Positions 11,876-23,739 of a stretch of 64,000 bases of DNA are shown piece by piece. Position 1 is the first letter of the stretch, and every line of letters starts with the position of its first letter. Source of the stretch: Antedon mediterranea (lineage: Eukaryota > Echinodermata > Crinoidea > Comatulida > Antedonidae); the NCBI RefSeq assembly GCF_964355755.1, contig NC_092672.1:18536501-18600500 (forward strand). The letters are read 5' to 3'. The notes below the pieces were generated by a model that searched no databases, was not told the DNA's origin, and saw only the letters and a program-made list of their open reading frames with translations. Position numbers and translations under genes: made by a program.

Positions 11876-13924
11876 TACAGTTTTGTTCCGCTTTCTGAAA
11901 TTAGATTACATTAGTTACTTCTTTCTAAAGTACTATATATTACTTTAATGCACACTGTACAATTTTAGACAAATTTAGTGTATCGCACCAGCGATGATTT
12001 AATTTTAAATTTTACGCTTTTTTTTTCACTTTACTAATAATGTATATAAAGTGGAGCCTAAATGAAAGCATAGCTTCAAATAATAATGAATTTTTTACTA
12101 ACACACACATAATTTTAATAAATTCAAAACATAAAAAAGTAAATATAGGTTATATAAATTATTTAACAAAGATGAATGTAAATAATAAAAAAAATTACAA
12201 AGAAACGATACATGTTTTTAAAATCTATTTTATTTTTCCAAAAAATAAAAAAAAAATAGAGAGGGGGGGGGGGGAGGAAGGCATACTGTACGCCTACTAC
12301 ACTCCCGCTAGATCCGCCACTTAGACTATCAATCTAGTTTATATAATTCTAAAATGATCACAGTAAATCATTTTATTTAAGAGATTCGTAGTTTGTTCAC
12401 CTTATATCTTGACAAGTACTACATTCTCCTCATCTCAATCTTATGTGAAAAGTGTGATAGATTGAAACCTATTTAATAGGTTTTCTTAAGTTTAATCCCA
12501 TCATCTTGTAATCTGGTTCTCATGTAAATACTTAGAGCTGTTTTCCTCTCACTCCAGTGAATTAACACAGCATGTTTAGGCCCGTGCAACCATCACACAG
12601 ATACAGTTACGCATTACTGGCACCTATAATGGGGATCAATGACTGAACAAGTACAAATGCATATCAGATTTGCCCTCAGGTGCACCTTTTGTTGCTAATT
12701 TCATTCACTGTTTTAAAGCCGTCAGCTGTGAATAATCACGTTATTGTGATTGTTGAAAATGCCATTCACGACCATTCAAGAGATAGGAAGTAAACAGAAA
12801 AACATGATGGTACACGTTTACACATTGCCACTGCTGCCTTTAAAAAAATACTACTAACCTAACAAAATATCAATAATTTGTTTTTAGGGCATTACAAGAA
12901 GAAACAAGAACAGTTCTGACTAATTTATTGTTAACATATCCTATACATATTGGTAATTAGATATACTTTAATCAATGCTTTTAGTATTTACATTTTAAAC
13001 TTGATATCAAGGGTTTTTAAAGCTACATTTTGATTTAAAATACACAAGGTCAAGTAAAATTAATTGTTAATTTTCATGTCTACTCATCACATTTTTGAGT
13101 CTCATGAACAGATTTACAATTTATTAGTATATTTCAAAAAGCATAATTTATCTAAGGAAAAGAAAATTTAAACCAATGTAAAGAATGATTATTCTGGGCT
13201 TGGACATGAAATATGATATGAAACCATGATTTACTTTTAAATACACATATAGGGTTTTACAAGATCGTAATATAATAAAATATTAAATAGCAAATAGTAA
13301 AACTCCTCACCAAAAGCAAAGCAGTACAATTACTTAGCCTACGGTCACACTACAGCCTCAAGCCTGGCAAGACTCACTCCAAATGAGAGGCCAGGTTTAA
13401 GTTTATTGATAGTATAATAATATATTAATATATGTCCAGTTAATCCCAAAATTCCTATCAAAATATTTGGTCAGACTAATGCAATAGGTCACATGAAAGG
13501 TAGTGATGATTACAAGAGCTCCTCTAATGACTCTCTATGGGTCTCTTTCTGATAAAAGAAAACGTTTCAGTATGGTAACAGTAAAACATCGTTTAACCGG
13601 TTATCGCTGTGCAACTTGGCAATGGCAAACTAACGTCTTTCTCCATTGACTTAAATGAGTGAACTACCGTAGCATTTGATTTTGGGTAATGACATTATTT
13701 TATACTACAAGGATTTCAATTTTTTTAAACACAAATATACATTTTATTTGTATTATTATCTATGAAATTATCTACAGTTGTATAACTGCATATTATTATT
13801 TTGACAATAGTAGTTCCATGATGGTTGCAAAATGTCAATCCATTTTTTGTCATAAAACATTATTAATACATTTACCTCATTTTTTAAAATTGTAAAATTG
13901 GTTATGCCTAGAAATAAATGAGGG
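11876..13924. other. Noncoding, with A-rich/G-rich tract
   Basis: An A-rich run followed by a run of about 13 G lies at 12240-12276. The rest is AT-rich with short open frames and no recognisable exons. Confidence 0.5.
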
Positions 13925-14355
13925 TTTCTTTTCTGCGAGTTGCGAGTTGGAAAATGCAAGTTGTGAGTTGGAAAATGCAAGTTGCGAGTTGGAAAATGCG
14001 AGTTGCGGGTCGGAAAGTGCGAGTTGCGGGTCGGAAAATGCGAGTTGCGAGTGGGAAAGTGCGAGTTGCGAGTCGGAAAGTGCGAGTTGCGTGTCGGAAA
14101 GTGCGAGTTGCGGGTCTGAAAGTGCGAGTTGCGGGTCGGAAAATGCGAGTTGCGAGTCGGAAAATGCGAGTTGCGAGTCGGAAAATGCGAGTTGCGGGTC
14201 GGAAAATGCGAGTTGCGGGTCGGAAAATGCGAGTTGCGGGTCGGAAAATGCGAGTTGCGGGTCGGAAAATGCGAGTTGCGGGTCGGAAAGTGCGAGTTGC
14301 GGGTCGGAAAATGCGAGTTGCGGGTCGGAAAATGCGAGTTGCGAGTCGGAAAATG
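13925..14355. repeat. 21-bp tandem array, about 20 copies
   Basis: The unit is GCGAGTTGCGGGTCGGAAAA plus T or G. Variation is mainly G/A in the GGGTC/GAGTC block and A/G at the last bases. It is far richer in GC than its surroundings. Because 21 is divisible by three, several frames on both strands stay open as seven-residue repeats. None has a credible start or continuation outside the array. Confidence 0.96.
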
Positions 14356-14454
14356 TTATGAATGCAACATAAACATGGCTGAATCCATATTTCGTCAAAT
14401 GAACTTTGGCATATTATTAGCCAATGTCATGTCCCAATTAGCCTAGCATTCAAA

Positions 14455-15512
14455 GGCCCTGTTCAGACCCATGGCGTTAGACCGTTTTAGCGTACAACGT
14501 TACTATCAAGGTCACATTACAAACCGCAGAGAAAAAAACGAGGTGTTCAGACCCATAGCGTACGATTATCGTTACAACGGAAGTACGTCATCCAGGTTGT
14601 TTCTAGTTGCATATTCATGTACTCTTACCCACGTGTTTTCATCATTATTTCCACTGTATATAGGCCTAGATCTCAGCCCTACAATTATGACAAAATTTGC
14701 CGTAAATAAAACATACCTCAGCATTTATTTAAGAAAAAAATATAGTAAAGCCAAATTTCTGTTTCTATTGTTTTTATTTTGTAGTAAAAAACATTTTCCC
14801 CAGGCTCTTGTGTTACGAAAATAAAGCAGGCCTCGTAATGATGAAGAAAACAATGATTGTGATTAGTCTATCCAGTCCAGTCAAAGATATATATTCTTTA
14901 GTTCAGTCGGTTGAAAATAACCCTTAACTTGCTAATAAAAGGGACACAGCTCCCCTTGTTTGTTTACTGATTTTTTTAGGAGTTAGGGGGTTTTCAGCAT
15001 TAAACTTGTCCAGTCTAGTCTGCCTTGATGAATGAGTGACTTGATGTCCCACGCTAGTTTTTAGCTTGAATGAAATGCGTGAATGGCTCTAGGCCTAGCT
15101 AGGCCTAAAAGCGGATGGGATCGTAGTCCCTATGTTTAAATACAAGGTGCATGTATTTATGTCATTTGTTAGAAAATATAATGGTAATCAGTTGATAATA
15201 GTTTGTAGCCTTTGTAACAGTTGTATTTGTAGTGTAGTTAGGCCTTATTTATTCTGGCCTTTTTGTTATTGAAATCCATCTCACACATTGACGATACAAG
15301 ATGTCAGCCTAGGTCAAACCTTGTTTCGCGTCATAACAGGAAACGTTGACTTACAGTAGCGTCGTACGCTAAAACGGTACTATCAACCGTTTTCCACTAC
15401 AACGCTACAACCGTTGTACGACGCGTTGTACGCTAATCCCCAACTGTTCAGACACACATTCTTTTAGCGTCGTACGCTAAAACGGTCTAACGCCATGGGT
15501 CTGAACAGGGCC
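14455..15512. mobile_element. 1.06-kb inverted-repeat DNA transposon (non-autonomous)
   Basis: The ends are perfect 41-bp inverted repeats beginning GGCCCTGTTCAGACCCATGG. They are flanked on both sides by AAA, a candidate 3-bp target duplication (14452-14454 and 15513-15515). Further subterminal copies of GTACGCTAAAACGG-type words lie at 15355-15430, and a second CAGACCCATAGCGTACG lies at about 14547. The GGCC start, the inner word repeats and the 3-bp duplication fit the PIF/Harbinger style, although AAA is not the usual TWA site. No transposase was recognised; the 117-residue frame inside has no known domain. Confidence 0.85.
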
Positions 15513-15515
15513 AAA

Positions 15516-15964
15516 TTGTATTCTCAATCTTATCTTTACCTAAAACATGTAGTTACTAGTATGTCACTATGATTTATTAACGCTGTATGGTGTAATGTCA
15601 TAAATCAGAAAGTTCATTAACTGAAATTTGAAGTAACCAAACTTGATATATTTGACTTATGAAAGTGAACTTGAAACCTGCTTTTTATGGCCAAGTTTTC
15701 GCACTGTTCCTTTAGGCAGTTAGTTATATTCAAGAGGACAGAAGCATTAGGAAACTGTATAGTACTACAGCTGAACCCTTTCTGGGAGAAGAGACTCTAT
15801 GAGATTATACAGACAGTAGTTGATAAGACCTGTTCAAACATTTTTTTTTCCATTTTGGCTGTCAATTTATCATTGTCAAAACAATCCTTCCTCTATGGTA
15901 AATATTTTTTACAAATAGTGTGTATAGATGAAAAATTATTTGACATGGAGGTATAAAATAATTA
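15516..15964. other. Noncoding; one unassigned 89-residue frame
   Basis: A plus-strand frame at 15687-15956 has no recognisable domain. The minus strand of about 15680-15800 is also open between a possible acceptor and donor, but no homology was recognised. Treated as noncoding. Confidence 0.4.
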
Positions 15965-16259
15965 CAGTCGACGACCTTCTCATTTACACACTTCTCAATT
16001 ACGAACCTTCTATTTTACTAACGCTGTTCGAGTGATGACATCATCAGCCAATTAAAAAAATATAACAACATTTTTTAATACTGTTTGTTCTTCTTACTAT
16101 ACTATATGCATGCACAAAGTCTTACAAGGGCTTGTTTGGGCATGTTTTACCACTAATTTTATTAATAGAGGGCGCTTTTCCCTGAACCTTCTCATTTACA
16201 AACTTTTCCATTTACGAACAACTCTCAGTCCAAGGATATGTAAATGAGAAGGTCGACTG
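15965..16259. mobile_element. 295-bp mariner-type MITE (family M, copy 1)
   Basis: The ends are inverted repeats, CAGTCGAC..CTTCTCATTTAC at the left and its complement at the right. They are flanked by TA on both sides (15963-15964 and 16260-16261). TA target duplication and CAGT ends are the hallmark of the Tc1/mariner superfamily. The interior shares CGCTTTTCCCTGAACC-type words with copies at 17406 and 42794. No coding capacity. Confidence 0.88.
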
Positions 16260-16261
16260 TA

Positions 16262-17405
16262 TATGGGAAATTAAAAATTGTGTTTACTAAAATGTGGGTC
16301 ACTACAGCCTTAGGGAGTAACGCCTACACGCCTAACGAATATGTACAGTACTATAGTTTAGTTTATTTGATACTATATTTACTAAACAAAATTTTTACCT
16401 TACACAAAATATTTACTTCTGATTATTAAACAAAAATAATTAATAACAATTACATCATTATTTGTTATATTAAATAGAATATCAATAAAAAAGTACCATT
16501 TACTAAAGAAAGAACAATAATTAAAGCAGTTTTTTTTGTAAGAAATATTTCTTGTTAACATGTTCTACATAATGCACTGCCGCGCTTGCTAGTTGAAAAA
16601 GAGGAATGTCATTATAGGATCAAGTATTACCAATAGGAAACAATTAATTAAAATGATTTACCATGAGGTAACCAATGTTCTAGTATGGGATTGGGATTGA
16701 TGGAACTTTACTAACTATAAATTTGCTAATTGAGATGTCCCAAACATGAGAATGAACATCTAAATGCCCAGTTGCCTTTTCAGAATGCTTGACATACTAA
16801 CAATTAGATTAGTAAGAACCTGCAAATTAATCTAGTGAAAATAAAGGCAATTGTGAATGTACATATGTTTGGGATGCAAATTTGAATAACATCAAGGAAG
16901 TGAAATACAAAAATTAGCAAAATCAAACAAAATCAAAAGTTATAGATAAATATAATATAAAAATGTGTCAACATTTATCTTCAGTCATAAAACTAATATT
17001 GTGTTGGTTTCGGTTGTTGGGTGTGAACGTGCACTGGTTTAATACATACGTAATCAGTTTGACAATAAATAGATTATCATTAATATAATCATATCCACTC
17101 TATTTTGATCTTCCCATGTAAACAATTACTCACAAGAGCCTTTACTTTTTGCTTTCACAAAAGATATCTATGAAACTTGTCACTTTTACTACTTATTGTG
17201 TTTAGTGTATTAAATAACAATAGATTCTATTAATTGACTGAAGAGATCAATTGTTATTCCAGGTGTGTTTGTTGTTAAGTGGTAGACCACTAACCACAGG
17301 TGAGCTCATCCTCATGAGTCACTAGACACAATTGCAGGTATGAAATGAGTAATCATCCAGGGTCCCAACATGAACAACAATCATTACTTATTACCAAAAA
17401 AAAAA
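16262..17405. other. Noncoding, no gene seen
   Basis: AT-rich sequence without recognisable exons or repeats. Confidence 0.5.
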
Positions 17406-17920
17406 CCTTCTTCGACCTTCTCATTTCAAACCCCTTGGTCTAAAAGGCGTTCGTAAATGAAAAAGTTCATAAATGAGAAGGTCCTGAAAAGCGCCCTCTA
17501 TTAAAATCAGTGGTAAAAAAATGCCGAAACAAAGGCCCAGTGTATAACTTACTGTGCAAGTATAGCAAGAACAAACAATATTAAAAATACAGTATAAAAC
17601 AAATAAATGTAAATTAACACTTTGACTACTAAAAAGATTTTTGCTGCTTTTTGTTACACACATTCTCTGTACAAAAATTCCATTCTTTACTTTTTTTTAT
17701 TATTGCATGTTTTGATACAAACTGTAATTTTTTAACCTGTTTTTGAAGTAATAATATCAGATCCGTTCTGAACCGCATATATTTTACATTTTGAAAGCTA
17801 CTACAATCTAGTGTGGACAGCAAGTAAAATGGAATTCCCATAAAAATGACTAGGCGGCACCTGATAACAAAGTTTTAAAATGTTAATAAATAAGAGTCAA
17901 GTATTTTTATAGCGTATAGA
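17406..17920. mobile_element. Truncated mariner-type MITE (family M, copy 2)
   Basis: From the eroded end TTCGACCTTCTCATTTC near 17411 it aligns with the left half of the 42794-43729 copy. Shared words include CCCCTTGGTCT, GGCGTTCGTAAATGAAAAAG and GCGCCCTCTATTAAA. The match runs to TAAATAAGAGTCAAGT at about 17903. The right inverted repeat is absent. Confidence 0.8.
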
Positions 17921-18865
17921 GATTTATATTAAATTTTTTCCCGCAAATGTGTATATTAACTGTTCTACACCCAGGAACATTTCTTGTTATAGTTTTTTCA
18001 TACATTTTATAGTCTGCAATCAGGGTTTTTTGGATGACTCATTTTTTCTGCTCATTTTTTGTTGGTCGCAGATCTCCAAAACAGCGATAGCAGTTATGTT
18101 GTAACTTGGCCAGCAGATGCACGTATATATGAAGTTGTGCAAATAGTTTAATAAAAATAAGGTCGCGTAGCGTAACGCGTTATAAATTCAAAACGAACAG
18201 CCTTTTTCAAATGAAACTTGGACACACGGATGCTTCATGTCAAGGGTCATCTTCCTGTATCATCAGCAAAATTTTGAACATTCGTATTTTCGCGCATACG
18301 TACGCTTTGAAAGTTTAAAATGCTCTAAATCAATTTCTAATCAACTTTCTACACGTTTCAGAACATTTTAGCATTTCACATTTTTCAAGCTGCATACTTA
18401 GCTCGTACGCAGCTTAGACAGACCTATATACCTATATATTATGATAAGTTCCTTTAATTTTTGATGAATTATGAACGTAAAATAATGACACACGTGTACG
18501 TCAAACTTTTAAAATTGTGCGCCTAAAAATTGTTAATTTTATGCAAATTTGTGTAAAAATATGCCTATTTTGAATCGGTTATAGCTCTCCGAGATGGCTG
18601 GTGAGCCCTATTTTTTTTCACTTATTATAAAGGGTAATGAGTTGTAGATATGAATTCATGTGAAATAAAAACTAACAGTCATCTAAACCGTTTACAATGC
18701 CAATACAGTCAACTGTTAACACTTTTGAACGATTTTGATCGATGCAATGCTGTTTGCGCAATCGTTGTGGTGCAGCTTACTGTAGACTAAGCCTAATAAA
18801 TAGCATCTGTATGTTACGATGCGTTGCGTGAGCCTAACTCGTCACCGTGACGAGTTCAAATCTAG
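17921..18865 (+). mobile_element. Helitron-like element, 3' end defined (copy H1)
   Basis: The 3' end is clear. A 21-base palindrome, AACTCGTCAC-C-GTGACGAGTT (18836-18856), is followed after five bases by CTAG (18862-18865) and then T. A hairpin just upstream of a CTRR end before T is the diagnostic Helitron terminus. The same arrangement with a diverged hairpin occurs at 53502-53531. The 5' end could not be located, so the start given is only the end of the preceding element. No Rep or helicase coding sequence is present. Confidence 0.6.
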
Positions 18866-19602
18866 TTATTATTAATAGATATAGCAGTTATGTTAACAAC
18901 AGACATTTGTACAAGATTTTAATTGTTGATTATAATGTCCATTATATTAAATAAACTTAATTTCACTATTCCCCACAAATGAAAACATTTTTAATAATGT
19001 AAAGTAAAAAGAAAACGGACACATACAAGTTTTTAAATATAGTGTTGTGTTTGGGCCAATGGCCTGTATAAGTAATAAATATTCTAGACAATGTTCCTAG
19101 GAGAGAAAAGCTGACAAGTTGTATAAAAGGATCAGGAAAAAACTCCTTACAAACGTTTAAAATCATTTATGATTTAAATATATCCAAAGAAAGTATCAAA
19201 AATTTAAAAAAACTTCTAACAAAAAACTAAGTAGATAAAGTAATACCACACATCTGCTTAATAAATACAAAGACAGTCTTATTCTTTGGCACAAACAAAT
19301 CTTCTATTGTTGTAAAAGATAAAGAGGACTGTTAAAAACCAGAGTAACTCAAGTTCATTTTCATAAAGGCTTTAATATCTAAAAGTGTTACAATTTTATT
19401 CTTTAGCAATCGACCTTGTTTAAACACTAGGCAGCATAAAGAGTACCAGTATTTCAAAAGTGCTACTTACCATTTTAAGTACACAATTTATACAACAATA
19501 ACAGTACAGTATACAATCTGTATACTGATTTAATTTGTTTGAATTGAAAATAATTGCTGTTTGACTGGTTAAAATACATTTGCGAAAAAGAATAGGGATT
19601 TA
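18866..19602. other. Noncoding, no gene seen
   Basis: AT-rich sequence ending at the TTA target site of the Harbinger-type element. Confidence 0.5.
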
Positions 19603-20416
19603 GGGCCTGTTTCTGCTGAGCAGAAATAATCGATTATTAACCGTTTATTTTTTTAATCGATTATTTTTGGGCAGCAGAAACGGCGCAAAATAAAATAACC
19701 GATTAAAAATAACAGATTAAAAACACTTAATCCATTGCGTGTTTTAATCGATTATTTCTTGTTTTAACCGATTATTGCGGAGCAGTTTTGAGCTGCAACA
19801 CAAATAGCGATTATTGACCTCACTTTGACCTCTAGAGTATGACAAACTTATTCACGTCACAAACATGCTGTTTATTTGCGCGATATCGACGACGATCAGC
19901 AAAACCACGATCGCGATGTAGACCGAATAACAATCACCCGTTACATTCCACCAGTTCAGGCTAACGATGTTTTACATGTCATTTTTTAGGCCTGTTGTCT
20001 GTTGACTTGTTTCGGTAGAAATATATAGCCATAGGCCTAGCAGGCCGAAGGTAGAACCAACGAACAGCGAAACGAACTTTTTTTGCCGACGTGTCCTTAT
20101 TAATATAACATCATTATTCTGTTGTATGTGGTACGGTAGTAGGCCTAGATGTTTATTTTACAAATAATATAGCTTTACGTAAGAGTAATTTTTAATCGTA
20201 GGTCTACATGTGAGAGTTTTAGGCAGCGATAGGATGTAAACAAACCAACTCTCATCGGCCTTTCATAACTTGAACTGCGCTGTGGGGGAATGATGACGTG
20301 ATTTAAAAAACCGATTACCTGAATAACCGATTAAAGTCGTAGCAATTTTCAATTTTTGTGGTTTGCGGTGACTGGAAAAAATCGATTATTTTGATTTTTT
20401 CAGCAGAAACAGATCC
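19603..20416. mobile_element. 814-bp Harbinger-type MITE (family P1)
   Basis: The left end is GGGCCTGTTTCTGCTG and the right end is CAGCAGAAACAGATCC, imperfect inverted repeats. Both are flanked by TTA (19600-19602 and 20417-20419). A 3-bp TTA duplication with a GGGCC start fits PIF/Harbinger. Repeated TAATCGATTATT and AACCGATTA words occupy the outer portions. No transposase is present. A fragment of the same family lies at 22090-22200. Confidence 0.88.
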
Positions 20417-20559
20417 TTAGTATCAACAGTTGAAAAAAAATGAAATAACATTTTACCAATTTCTTATTTTTTAATCTCTTACTAATTTAGGTGAATTCAG
20501 AATTTTTTTTAAAATTATAAACATATTTTAGTTTTAAAAAAAATTTAATTGGTGGCATA

Positions 20560-22085
20560 TTAATGGCGACATGGCTCGGTGTTCGGCTATTATTTTGTTG
20601 TTGTTTTTCACTGTTCTCCTGAGATTTTCCACAGCAATATTAAATTATTCGAGTGATAAATTGCTTAGCCTTAAGGATTCGGCACTAATTTTGCAATCAG
20701 GTGTGTCCTTGTTTGTAAAACCAACCCAGAAGAGAGGCAGGCGCAGAGGAGCCCTTGTCAGGCCGAGAAGGCAAGCTTAAAAAACCCTGCTACTTAGTAT
20801 ATACATTGTCAATGCACAATTGTATAGGCACAAAGTGGATGAACTTACATGTCTTATAAACACAAAAAAAGAAATTAAAAGAATGTTGTCTCAGTCTGTT
20901 ACTATACTGGGATTTAATCTTTTTTGTTCAGATCGTGACTTTCAAGCAGTTGGGAAACCGTATGGCGGCGGATTATGTTTACTAGTAAATCAACGTTGGT
21001 GCAGTGGTAGTATTTGTGTTCACTTGTGCTCCAATAAGTTGGAAACACTCATTGTTTGGTGTTGACCCTTCTACCTCCCCAGGGAGATGAATGCTTTGAT
21101 AATTTATATTGATGAATGAACAGAATCCATTGTAAACTATGTAAAGTTTTGCGAAACACTATGTATCCCAAGTATTGTTGTAAATATGTACCCAACCAAT
21201 ATCCTTGGTTTGATAAGAGTGTTGTAAATCTAGTTAAGTTGAGGGACGATGCATTTTATCCTGCTACATATAAAACAGCAACATATAATCTACATAGAGG
21301 TATACATGCTGCCAAAAGGAAATACTCCAGTAAATTAGAAGACTATATTGCGTCTAACAACTCTAAAGATATTTGGAAGGGTCTTAATTTAATTACTAAA
21401 CTATCACCCAAAATGTGTTAATATAAAACAAAATGACAGTAGCTTACCTGAAAAGTTAAACAAGTTTTTTGGTAGATTCGAGAATGAGCATGGGCCGAAC
21501 CTATCTGACGGTTTATCCAATGAAGTTGATCTTCATATCTCAGAAAGACTCGCTCTCGCCCAGCCGATATTAAAAGTGCATTATTAGATGGGCAGGCCAA
21601 AATTAAAGAGGATTTGAACCAAACTATTGGATTCAAATCGGACAGAATTACATAACTCGAGGAAAACGATATTATCAAGGCTAACAAGATTGGTCAACTC
21701 GAACAAACGGTTGAAACATTTTTCTTAAACAAGTTGTTCCGCAAAGACCCATATTAATTTTAAAATAGGGAAAATCTACGGGCGATGTTGTTGCTTTAAT
21801 GTACGATCATGTAGTTAAACATTAAGATAAACCAGGTAGATATGCTAGAATTGTATTTCTGGATTTCAGTTCAGCTTTTAACACCATCTCACCTAGTAAG
21901 CTGTATTGTAAGCTTATTGATCTAAATGTTAGTAAAGCGATCGCAAATTGGGTGTTAGATTTTCTAACAGACAGAACACAACATGCTGTGGTTGATAATG
22001 TAAAATAAAATACATTGACTCTCAACACTGGTGTCCCACAGGGATGTGTGCTGTCCCCTTTTTATTTACTTTATACTTTATAATA
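20560..22085 (+). pseudogene. Decayed CR1/Rex1-like LINE, 5' and central part
   Basis: Pieces of a non-LTR retrotransposon polyprotein appear in order but in different frames and with stops. An endonuclease-type stretch at 20880-21060 includes GGGLCLLVNQRWC. A linker at 21130-21420 includes YPWFDKSVVNLVKLRDDAF and AAKRKYSSKLEDYI. A segment near 21450 includes LPEKLNKFFGRFE. A reverse transcriptase piece at about 21836-22070 includes FLDFSSAFNTI (motif A) and NTGVPQGCVLSP (motif B). The catalytic YADD region is missing because the alignment breaks at about 22085. The wording resembles the Rex1/CR1 group. The copy is dead. Confidence 0.82.
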
Positions 22086-22089
22086 AATA

Positions 22090-22200
22090 TAATAAATAAT
22101 TAACCAATTATTTTTTTAATCTATTATATTTGGGCATCAGAAACGGTGCAAAATGACATAACCGATAGAAAAATAACCAATTAAAAACACTCAATCAATT
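22090..22200 (+). mobile_element. Fragment of Harbinger-type family P1
   Basis: Matches the inner left part of the element at 19603. Shared words include TTATTTTTTTAATC, GGGCA(G/T)CAGAAACGG and AACCGAT(A/T). It lacks both termini. It sits exactly where the LINE reading breaks. Confidence 0.7.
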
Positions 22201-23739
22201 GAGTATTGTAGTTACTGTGATTAGATTTCTTTAAAAAAGAACTTCAAAAAAAGTGAATAATAGATGTTTTTTTCTATTATAAATTTGTAAGAAACTATTT
22301 CATTTTTACTAAACATAATGGATATACAGTAGCTGAATATGAACAAGAAATCAAAATTGTATTACAAAAATATTAACATTTGCAAAATAGTGTTCATTGA
22401 CAATGCAATTTGATTGAATTTGTTTGCTAACTTCAGTAGAGCAGATGGCATTTATTAATGTGCCAATTTGACAATAGCCAACTGGAATTAAAGATGTATA
22501 TTACAATGGTTCAACTTCAATAAATATCGGACAAATGAAACTAAAGAAATCAGTGATGATATCAGATCACCTGCAGATTACTTATGAACACCATCAGCAC
22601 AAGCACATAATACTACCACAAGATAATGAAAGAATTATATAACAAACCAGCAACTTTAATGTTTATACCTAAAAAAACTTCCAAACACTACCTACCTGTA
22701 CCAGTATGTTTCAATGCAAAGCCCACTTCTTTTCCGTGAAGTGCCCTTTTTAAACTATAGATCAGTAGTGAAGTATGATAAATATGTCTAACTAGCCTAC
22801 AGTAATCCATGATGATTTTGCCACTTTTGTGGAAAAACAAACACCCTCATATGAATCCTTGCTACAGACTTGGATTATAAAAGTCAGAAAGAACTTAACA
22901 GTAATTTGCCCACTACACTGTTTTTCAGCCTCCAGGTTGAAATAGTATTTTTGAATTTTACCAATAAAAAACATTTAACATAATAAATAAGGTAACTATA
23001 GTAACAAGATCTTTGTTGATCAACATAAATTAACTTTCTATATCTATTATTTTATTATATAATTTTGTTTTTAAATTATGTGAATGAAATTAAAATTGTT
23101 CTTGTTTTCTGTCCTCAACTATGAGTATTGTAGTTACTGTAATTAGATTTCTTTAAAAAGGAACTTCAAATCAATAGAATTAGAATTGAAAAGGCTATTT
23201 TTTTAATTGGTATCACACAACTCTGATTAAGAATAGAAGCATAAAAAGACGATGAGTAAGTGATGATATTTTATTAATTTAAATAATGATAACCAGCACA
23301 TGAATTTAAATTCAATAGATAAATTGCAATCAGCATGAATTATGAATAAATTTGAATATGTTATCATGCAGCTGTCATTTGTTGGGATCTCCACATTGCT
23401 TTTGTGTGTAATATACACAAGGTCTACTAAGGATAACCCTACTATTAAGTACCTTCTTATGCTAAAAGCATTGTTACTAAAATGTCTCTTTATTTCAAGC
23501 AATATCAAAAACAACAGATGTGTGTGATTTTTTTTATCTGAATGTTAGTAATAATCAGATCTTGTACAATCATATAGGATTATGTTTGTAATAATGTTTC
23601 ATTTGTTTAAAAGACAGAATGTCCAACACAACAGATGTCATGCGGATTTCCTTTCAAATTCTATGTAATAAAAACGGGATACAGCATTTTTCAAAATCTT
23701 AGATTAGGAATGACGGTTGGGAATGGAGTTATTAACAAA
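22201..23739. other. Noncoding segment between the LINE halves
   Basis: Direct repeats of about 48 bases beginning GAGTATTGTAGTTACTGT lie at 22201-22248 and 23123-23170. No transposon termini were recognised. A small exon-like minus-strand stretch at about 22694-22760 could not be assigned. Confidence 0.5.

Noticed and set aside
15680-15800. Minus-strand open stretch containing SVLLNITNCLKEQCENLA as a missing armadillo exon
   Set aside because: Only vaguely armadillo-like, 35 kb from the known exons and without clear phase support.
20571-21065. Host genes in the 69- and 81-codon frames
   Set aside because: They are fragments of the LINE polyprotein, confirmed by the ordered endonuclease and reverse transcriptase motifs that follow.
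22694-22760. Small minus-strand exon encoding RALHGKEVGFALKHTGTG
   Set aside because: The donor is good, but the acceptor lacks a pyrimidine tract, no homologue was recognised and it lies between LINE halves.
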